This document shows, one piece after another, positions 31,215-36,699 of a stretch of 36,699 bases of DNA. The first letter of the stretch is position 1; each line of letters opens with the position of its first letter. Location of the stretch: the NCBI RefSeq assembly GCF_021538895.1, contig NZ_JADDRL010000093.1, positions 1 through 36,699 on the forward strand, read 5' to 3'. The position numbers and the translations under genes were made by a program. This stretch comes from Streptomyces olivochromogenes. GTDB taxonomy: Bacteria; Actinomycetota; Actinomycetes; Streptomycetales; Streptomycetaceae. The notes below the pieces were generated by a model. That model had not been told where the DNA came from and did not search any database. It saw only the letters and a list, made by a program, of their open reading frames with translations.

Positions 31215-32608
31215 TAGGATCCGGCGCCCTCGGCCTCCTCGTCGTACGACGACGTCCCCTCGTCCAGGAGGGGTTCCTCCTGGACCTTGAGGTGGGCGGG
31301 GGCCAGGGCGCGCAGGGTGTGGTAGCCGGTGATGACGACCAGGGTGCCCAGGGCGATGCCGCTGAGCGAGAAGTCGGCGCCGAACTTCATGGTGACGTTG
31401 CCGATGCCGATGATGATGCCCGCGGCCGCCGGCACGAGGTTCAGCGGGTTGCGCAGGTCGACCCGGGCGTTGGTCCAGATCTGCGCGCCGAGCAGGCCGA
31501 TCATGCCGTACAGGATGACGGTGATGCCGCCGAGGACACCGCCCGGGATCGCGGCGACGACGGCGCCGAACTTGGGGCAGACGCCGAAGAGCAGCGCGAA
31601 GCCGGCGGCGGCCCAGTAGGCGGCGGTCGAGTAGACGCGGGTCGCGGCCATCACGCCGATGTTCTCGGAGTACGTGGTGTTGGGCGGGCCGCCCACCGCG
31701 GTGGACACCATCGACGCCACGCCGTCGGCCGAGATCGCCGTGCCGAGCTGGTCGTCAAGGCGGTCGCCGGTCATCTCGCCGACCGCCTTGACGTGTCCGG
31801 CGTTCTCGGCGACCAGGGCGATCACGACCGGGAGCGCGACGAGGATCGCCGACCACTGGAAGGACGGGCCGTGGAAGGACGGCAGCCCGATCCAGTCGGC
31901 CTTGCCGACGCCGGAGAGGTCGAGCCGCCAGTGGTGGGTGACCTTGCCGCTCGCGTCCGCCGAGTGGATCTTCCCGAAGATCAGGTCGAAGCCCCAGGAG
32001 ATGGCGTACCCGAAGACCAGGCCCAGGAAGATCGCCACGCGGGACCAGAAACCACGCAGACAGACGACCGCCAGACCGGTGAACAGCATCACCAGCAGGG
32101 CCGTCCACTGGTCCTGCGGCCAGTAGGTGGACGCGGTCACCGGAGCCAGGTTGAAGCCGATCAGCATGACCACCGCGCCGGTGACGATCGGCGGCATCGT
32201 CGCGTGGATGATGTGCGCCCCGAAGCGCCGCACCGCGAGACCCACCAGGAACAGCGCGACGCCGACCACGAAGACCGCGCCGGTCACGGTGGCGCTGGTG
32301 CCGCCCTGCGCCCGGATCACCGCGGCCACGCCGACGAAGGAGAGCGAGCAGCCCAGATAGCTCGGCACCCGGCCACGGGTCGCGAGCAGGAAGATCACGG
32401 TGGCCACGCCCGACATCATGATCGCGAGGTTCGGGTCGAGACCCATCAGGACGGGGGCCACGAAGGAGGCCCCGAACATGGCCACCACGTGCTGGGCGCC
32501 CAGTCCCACGGTCCGGGGCCAGGAAAGCCGCTCGTTCGGGCGTACCACCGCTCCGGGCGCGGGCGTGCGCCCATCGCCGTGCAGCTTCCAGCGCACGCCG
32601 AGATCCAT
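31214..32608 (-). CDS. uraA: NCS2-family uracil/xanthine permease
   Basis: 464 residues, about 14 transmembrane spans as in UraA. The NAT signature is present: GGPPNTTYSENIGVMAATRV. The preceding helix has VIALVAENAGHVKAVGEMTG, with the acidic residue that contacts the base. SLSFVGVAAVI forms part of the substrate-site helix 3. Couples nucleobase uptake to protons; uracil is favoured over xanthine by resemblance to UraA, not certain. A hydrophilic tail of about 30 residues ends the protein. Divergent from the alginate-lyase-family gene, sharing a 122-bp control region. Confidence 0.88.
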   Translation of the reverse strand: MDLGVRWKLHGDGRTPAPGAVVRPNERLSWPRTVGLGAQHVVAMFGASFVAPVLMGLDPNLAIMMSGVATVIFLLATRGRVPSYLGCSLSFVGVAAVIRAQGGTSATVTGAVFVVGVALFLVGLAVRRFGAHIIHATMPPIVTGAVVMLIGFNLAPVTASTYWPQDQWTALLVMLFTGLAVVCLRGFWSRVAIFLGLVFGYAISWGFDLIFGKIHSADASGKVTHHWRLDLSGVGKADWIGLPSFHGPSFQWSAILVALPVVIALVAENAGHVKAVGEMTGDRLDDQLGTAISADGVASMVSTAVGGPPNTTYSENIGVMAATRVYSTAAYWAAAGFALLFGVCPKFGAVVAAIPGGVLGGITVILYGMIGLLGAQIWTNARVDLRNPLNLVPAAAGIIIGIGNVTMKFGADFSLSGIALGTLVVITGYHTLRALAPAHLKVQEEPLLDEGTSSYDEEAEGAGS

Positions 32609-32638
32609 GGTGGGGCTTCGCTTTCTCTGTACGTGAAG

Positions 32639-32652
32639 ATGGTCCGCACCAT
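32639..32652. promoter_or_regulatory. Inverted repeat ATGGT-CCGC-ACCAT
   Basis: Perfect 5-bp arms spaced by 4, touching the -35 of the alginate-lyase-family gene. TGGT/ACCA arms are typical of GntR-type operators. Could serve one or both divergent genes. Confidence 0.45.
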
Positions 32653-32680
32653 TGTCAGGGGTACCTGGCGGTTCTACGCT
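32652..32680 (+). promoter_or_regulatory. Candidate promoter of the alginate-lyase-family gene
   Basis: TTGTCA (32652-32657), 17-bp spacer, TACGCT (32675-32680); a good match. Start near 32687. Confidence 0.6.
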
Positions 32681-32730
32681 CGCACGGTCCTACTCATGAA
32701 CTGCGTTCACATTTCTGATCGGAGTGCTGG

Positions 32731-33990
32731 ATGAGTGGAAGATCCCGAGCGACCGTCCTGCTGGCCGCCGTGCTGGCCTTCGGCGCCGTCCTCGTCCCCT
32801 CGGCGCAGGCGGCTCCCAAGGTGCCGAAGACGGCCGTCCTCGACGGCGCGGCGCTGCAGCGGGCGAAGGTCCGCCTCGACCAAGGAGACCATCAACTGCG
32901 CCGCGCGCTGCGCGACTTGACCGCCCGCGCCGACACCTGGCTGGACCGGGGCCCCTGGACGGTCGTCGACAAGCCCAAGCCGGCGCCCGGTGGCGACGTC
33001 CACGACTACCTGAGCCAGGCCCCCTACTGGTGGCCCACCACGACCCCGACCGCCGACAACCCGTGGGGCTGCCCGTACGTCCAGCGCGACGGACAGCGCA
33101 ATCCCGAGGTCGACAGCGGCACCGACCGCCAGGACGTGGAGAAGGTCTTCGACTCGACGTACGACCTCTCGCTCGCCTGGTACTACACGGGGAAGGCGCA
33201 GTACGCGCGCAAGGCCGGGCAGATCCTGCGCACCTGGTTCCTCGACCCGGCCACCAAGGTGAACGCGAACCTGAACCACGCCCAGTTCATCCCGTGCAAG
33301 TACGACGGCCGGGCCATCGGCATCATCGACTTCTCGCAGTCGTACACCAGCGTCGTCGACGCCCTCGCCGTCCTCGCCACCGGCGCCCCGGGCTGGACGT
33401 CCGCCGACCGCTCGGGCATGGAGCGCTGGAACGCCGACTTCCTCGGCTGGCTGCGCGGCAGCGACTTCGGCCGCCAGGAGGGCGCGGCCGGCAACAACCA
33501 CGGCACCTTCTACGACATGCAGCTCGCCGCCCTCGCGTACGCCGTCGGCGACAAGGACCTCGCCCGGCGCACGGTCCTGGACGCGCGGGCCCGGCGCATC
33601 GACCCGCAGATCGCCGGCGACGGCAGCCAGCCGCAGGAGCTGGCGCGCACCAGGAGCTGGCACTACTCGACCTTCGACCTGGTCGCCTACACCCGGCTCG
33701 CGGCCATCGGCCGGCACGTCGGCGTGGACCTGTGGGCGTATCGGGGACCGGACGGGCAGAGCCTGTCCAAGGCGGTGGACTATGTGCTGCCCGCCGCGAC
33801 CGGCGCCGCCGCCTGGCCGCATCCCGAGCTGGAGTTCTACCGGTACGCGGCGAGCGACGTCGTGCACGCGGCGGCGGACGCCGGGGACGCGGCGGCGCGG
33901 GGGGCCGTCCCGAAGCTGGAGGCGCCGCCCGGCGGCGATCTGTGGGCGCTGCGGCCCGCCGCCGAGCAGCTGGACTCGATAGCGGGCTGA
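32731..33990 (+). CDS. Secreted alginate-lyase-family polysaccharide lyase
   Basis: 419 residues. Signal peptide 1 to about 28 (VLLAAVLAFGAVLVPSAQA, cleavage after AQA). The mature protein is an alpha/alpha-barrel lyase. Seen: SQAPYWWPTTTPTADNPWG, FDSTYDLSLAWYYTGKAQYA, AGNNHGTFYDMQLAALAYA with the Asn-His pair of the active site, and ARTRSWHYSTFDL with a candidate Tyr. This resembles the PF05426 group (PL5/PL38-like) acting on uronic-acid polymers; alginate or glucuronan cannot be distinguished here. ATG 32731 has GGAG at 32721-32724. Confidence 0.85.
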   Translation: MSGRSRATVLLAAVLAFGAVLVPSAQAAPKVPKTAVLDGAALQRAKVRLDQGDHQLRRALRDLTARADTWLDRGPWTVVDKPKPAPGGDVHDYLSQAPYWWPTTTPTADNPWGCPYVQRDGQRNPEVDSGTDRQDVEKVFDSTYDLSLAWYYTGKAQYARKAGQILRTWFLDPATKVNANLNHAQFIPCKYDGRAIGIIDFSQSYTSVVDALAVLATGAPGWTSADRSGMERWNADFLGWLRGSDFGRQEGAAGNNHGTFYDMQLAALAYAVGDKDLARRTVLDARARRIDPQIAGDGSQPQELARTRSWHYSTFDLVAYTRLAAIGRHVGVDLWAYRGPDGQSLSKAVDYVLPAATGAAAWPHPELEFYRYAASDVVHAAADAGDAAARGAVPKLEAPPGGDLWALRPAAEQLDSIAG

Positions 33991-34015
33991 CCAGGGACCT
34001 TCCCGGCCGGGGTTC

Positions 34016-34034
34016 CTGAGCGCTCGCTTAGGAT
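34016..34034 (+). promoter_or_regulatory. TetR-like palindrome overlapping a -10 box
   Basis: CTGAGCGCTCGCTTAG (34016-34031) is an imperfect palindrome with a perfect GAGCGCTC centre, overlapping the TANNNT box TAGGAT (34029-34034). The pattern resembles operators of TetR-type lipid regulators. Probably controls the thioesterase gene. Confidence 0.4.
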
Positions 34035-34121
34035 GGGGTCGTCCCGCCCTCCCCAGGGGCGTCCTCACCCTCCCCCAGGGGTCGCCCAGCCGCCCCACCG
34101 CACCGCCCAGGAGCCCTGCCC

Positions 34122-34580
34122 GTGACCGCCGAAGCCCCCATAGCTCCAGCCGTCTCCTACGGCCGGCTGATCCCCGTCACCGTCCACTTCGACGACCTCG
34201 ACGCGCTCGGCCTGCTGCACAACGCCCGGTACCCGCTGATGGTCGAGCGCGCCTGGACCGACCTGTGGAACGCCCACGGGTTCCGCTTCGAGGGCGACTG
34301 GGTGGCCGCCGGCGACGCCTGCAACGCGGTCAAGGAACTGCGCATCGGCTACGAGGCGCCGGTGACCCGGCCGGGCGCCTACGCCGTCCACCTGTGGCTG
34401 GAACGGCTCGGCACCACCGGCCTGACGTACGGCTTCCGGTTCTGCTCGGCGGACGGCGCGATGACCTACGCGCACGGCACCCGGGTGCTGGTCCGGCTGG
34501 ACGCGACGACCCTGCGTCCCACGCCGTGGACCGAGGCCTTCAGCGCCGCGGGTCGGGAACTGCTGCGGCCCGCCGACTGA
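34122..34580 (+). CDS. Hotdog-fold acyl-CoA thioesterase (4HBT/YbgC type)
   Basis: 152 residues from GTG 34122, with GGAG about 8 nt upstream. The 4HBT active-site pattern is present: VHFDDLDALGLLHNARYPLM, with the Asp of DLDALG as probable catalytic residue. VHLWLERLGTTGLTYGFRF and GTRVLVRLDATTLRPTPW form the later strands. Such enzymes hydrolyse short acyl- or aryl-CoA thioesters; the substrate is unknown. The 3' end overlaps the convergent MFS gene by 41 bp. Confidence 0.85.
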   Translation: MTAEAPIAPAVSYGRLIPVTVHFDDLDALGLLHNARYPLMVERAWTDLWNAHGFRFEGDWVAAGDACNAVKELRIGYEAPVTRPGAYAVHLWLERLGTTGLTYGFRFCSADGAMTYAHGTRVLVRLDATTLRPTPWTEAFSAAGRELLRPAD

Positions 34581-35763
34581 CCTCGCGGCGGTCGCCCGCC
34601 TCGCCGGTGCGCAGCACCCCCGCCAGCACCGCGAGCCCGAACGCCAGCACGGTGACCAGCCCGAACGACACCACCAGGTTCGTCGCCTGGGCCACCCCGC
34701 CGATCAGGCTGGGCGCCACCAGCCCCGAGGTGTAGGTGATCGTCGCGACGCCCGCTATGGCCTGACTGGGGTTCGGACCACTGCGCCCGGCCGCCGCGAA
34801 GCACAGCGGTACGACCACCGCGATGCCGAGACCCAGCAGCGCGAACCCGGTCATGGCCACCGCCGGATGGCTCGCGACCACGATCAGCAGCCCGCCGAAG
34901 GCGGACAGCACCCCGCCCGCCCGGACCGTGCGCACCGCGCCGAACCGGTTCACCACCGCGTCCCCGGCGATCCGGGCCACCGCCATGGTCAGCATGAAAC
35001 CGGTCGTCGACGCCGCCGCCAGCCCCGCGGAGCTGTCCAGCCGGTCGCGCAGGAACACCGCCGACCAGTCGAGGCTCGCGCCCTCGGCGAACACCGCGCA
35101 GAAGCCGACCGCGCCGATCAGCAGCGCCGACCTCGGCGGCAGCGCGAACCTCGGCGGGGGCTCCTCGTCCTCGGCCGGCTGAAGGTCCAGCACCTGGCCC
35201 GCGGCCAGCACCCCGAGCACGGTGAGGACGGCGGCCGCCAGCGCGAAGTGCAGGCGGGCGTCCGAGCCGAGGTGGGCGGCGAGCGTGCCGGCGGCCGAGC
35301 CGATCAGGGCGCCCGCGCTCCACATGCCGTGCAGTCCCGACATGATCGACCGACCGAGCAGCCGCTCGACCTCCACGCCCAGCGCGTTCATGGCCACGTC
35401 GGCCATGCCCGCGCTCGCGCCGTAGGTGAACATCGCCAGGCACAGGGTGTACAGGTTCGGCGCGTAGGACGGCAGCACCAGGGACAGGGTCCACAGCGCC
35501 ATCAGCCCGCGCAGGGCCGTACGGCTGCCGAAGCGGTGGCTGATCCGGCCGGCCAGCGGCATCGAGCAGGAGGCGCCGAACGCCGTGAAGGCCAGCGCGA
35601 TGCCGAGCTGCCCCGCGCCGAGCCCGGCGTGCTCCTGGATCCACGGCACGCGGGTGGCGAACGAGCCGGTGACGGCGCCGTGCACGGCGAACACGGCCGC
35701 CACGGCGTACCGGGCGCGCCGCACGTCGTGCTGCGGGTCTCGTTCGTCGAACACGTCACTCAT
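34540..35763 (-). CDS. MFS transporter
   Basis: 407 residues with about 12 transmembrane helices. The MFS loop signature after TM2 is seen as AGRISHRFGSRTALRG. The helix pairs VHGAVTGSFATRVPWIQEHA and MFTYGASAGMADVAMNALGVEV resemble the YbjJ/FucP-like branch. The start ATG read at 35763 has GGGGAGGGG about 8 nt upstream; the frame is open far beyond but covers the divergent ROK gene. Substrate unknown; a sugar or sugar derivative is suggested by the divergent ROK regulator. Its last 13 codons overlap the thioesterase gene. Confidence 0.88.
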   Translation of the reverse strand: MSDVFDERDPQHDVRRARYAVAAVFAVHGAVTGSFATRVPWIQEHAGLGAGQLGIALAFTAFGASCSMPLAGRISHRFGSRTALRGLMALWTLSLVLPSYAPNLYTLCLAMFTYGASAGMADVAMNALGVEVERLLGRSIMSGLHGMWSAGALIGSAAGTLAAHLGSDARLHFALAAAVLTVLGVLAAGQVLDLQPAEDEEPPPRFALPPRSALLIGAVGFCAVFAEGASLDWSAVFLRDRLDSSAGLAAASTTGFMLTMAVARIAGDAVVNRFGAVRTVRAGGVLSAFGGLLIVVASHPAVAMTGFALLGLGIAVVVPLCFAAAGRSGPNPSQAIAGVATITYTSGLVAPSLIGGVAQATNLVVSFGLVTVLAFGLAVLAGVLRTGEAGDRREVSRRAAAVPDPRR

Positions 35764-35830
35764 CTTCCAGCCCCTCCCCGGGTGAGTGTGATCCGTCGTG
35801 CGCCAGTACGCCTCATCGGCCCGCCGTAAA

Positions 35831-35853
35831 CTATCAGGGACCCTTCCTGATAG
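35831..35853. promoter_or_regulatory. Operator-like inverted repeat CTATCAGG-N7-CCTGATAG
   Basis: Perfect 8-bp arms in the 142-bp gap between the MFS and ROK genes. AT-rich relative to the surroundings and centred between the two starts. Probably bound by the ROK protein to control both directions. Confidence 0.6.
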
Positions 35854-35905
35854 ATAGAGAGTCACGGGCCGGTCCGGGGAGCGCCGATCTGGGAGGATGC
35901 CCGTC

Positions 35906-36699
35906 ATGCCCGCATCACCGAGCACCGCCCGGGCCATCAACGACCGGCTCGCCCTGCGGCTGTTGCAGCAGGAGGGCCCGCTGACGGCGGGGCAGCTGAA
36001 GCAGCTGACCGGACTGTCCCGGCCGACGGTCGCCGACCTCGTCGAACGCCTCACGGCGTCCGGTCTGATCACCGTGGTCGGGGAGTCCGGCGAACAGCGT
36101 CGCGGCCCGAATGCGCGGCTGTACGGCATCGTCGCGGACCGGGCGCATCTGGCCGCGCTCGACGTGCGGACCGAGAGCGTCTCGGTGCTCGTGTCCGACC
36201 TGCTCGGCCGGGTGCTGGCCGAGGCCGCCGCGCCGATCGGCGGGGACGCCGGGACGGGGCCCGCGGTGGAGCAGGCGGTGGCGCTGGTGGAGCGGGCGGC
36301 GAAGGAGGCCGGGGCCGACCGGCTGCACACCGTCGGCATCGGTGCGCCGGGCCTGATCGACCCCGCGACGGGCGAACTCCGTGACTCGGCGGGCCTGCCC
36401 GCCTGGCACCGGCGCCTGGCGGCCGCGCTCCAGGAGCGTCTGCCCGAGGCCCGGGTCAGCGTCGAGAACGAGACCAACCTCGCCGCCCTGGCCGAGCAGC
36501 GGGAGGGCGCCGCCCGGGACCGGGAGACCTTCGTGCTCCTGTGGCTCGGCCACAGCCCGGGTGCGGCCGTGGTCCTGGACGGCACCCTGCGCCGCGGGGC
36601 CTCCGGCGGCACGGGCGAGATCGGCTTCCTCCCGGTACCGGGCACGGCCGCCCTCCCGTCGGCCACGGACTGCGCGGGCGGCTACCACTCCCTGGTCGG
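35906..36699 (+). CDS. ROK-family transcriptional regulator, truncated by window end
   Basis: 264 codons present; the gene continues past the window. ATG 35906 is chosen because GGGAGG (35891-35896) is 9 nt upstream; ATG 35897 abuts it. The N-terminal winged helix reads RLALRLLQQEGPLTAGQLKQ and LTGLSRPTVADLVERLTASG. The sugar-kinase-like ROK domain has TVGIGAPGLIDPATGEL, ENETNLAALAEQ and GGTGEIGFLP. The usual zinc motif CxCGxxGCxE does not appear where expected; there is only DCAGG. The protein may thus lack the zinc site of classical ROK repressors. Confidence 0.87.
   Translation, partial: MPASPSTARAINDRLALRLLQQEGPLTAGQLKQLTGLSRPTVADLVERLTASGLITVVGESGEQRRGPNARLYGIVADRAHLAALDVRTESVSVLVSDLLGRVLAEAAAPIGGDAGTGPAVEQAVALVERAAKEAGADRLHTVGIGAPGLIDPATGELRDSAGLPAWHRRLAAALQERLPEARVSVENETNLAALAEQREGAARDRETFVLLWLGHSPGAAVVLDGTLRRGASGGTGEIGFLPVPGTAALPSATDCAGGYHSLV

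Noticed and set aside
34540..36666. 708-codon version of the MFS gene reaching over the ROK regulator
   Set aside because: The part before 35763 is the shadow of the divergent ROK gene; a good SD precedes ATG 35763.

Overview
The window is high-GC actinobacterial chromosome, almost certainly Streptomyces. Evidence: strong codon bias to G/C at third positions, many GTG starts, the fixed order carB-pyrD-pyrF-mihF-gmk-rpoZ-coaBC-metK-priA-fmt-rsmB-rpe, the actinobacterial nucleoid protein sIHF, a conservon (cvnABC), F420-type oxidoreductases and a rare TTA codon. No insertion sequence, prophage or CRISPR array is visible.

Layout. 1-9282 (+) is core metabolism and information processing: the end of carB, pyrD and pyrF (pyrimidine synthesis), mihF, gmk, rpoZ, coaBC, metK and priA, separated by strong hairpin terminators. 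The metK-priA gap carries what I consider the most unusual element: a circularly permuted, class-II tRNA-like RNA (6936-7071) with a long basal stem, the architecture of bacterial Y RNAs. 9388-9930 (-) is a small HTH-containing protein. 10207-12697 (+) is fmt and rsmB, converging on an MMPL exporter (-). 14973-18823 (+) holds rpe, a SorC regulator, a barstar-like protein and a GuaB1-type GMP reductase.

19155-21099 is a cationic amino acid permease with an Lrp/AsnC regulator. 21192-24697 is a conservon cvnABC without the cvnD GTPase. A small secreted protein (-) follows, then a davA/davB-like pair (amidase plus lysine/arginine 2-monooxygenase, 25574-28131). The permease and davAB promoters share a near-superimposable three-site array with identical spacing to -35 and -10. 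I therefore infer one regulon, probably under the Lrp protein: uptake of a cationic amino acid, oxidative decarboxylation to an amide, hydrolysis to an acid.

28165-36699 is accessory metabolism: an LLM F420 oxidoreductase, a DUF5995 protein, a secreted GH6 cellulase with a TTA (bldA) codon at position 4, a uracil/xanthine permease, a secreted alginate-lyase-family protein, a thioesterase, an MFS transporter and a divergent ROK-type regulator cut by the window end.
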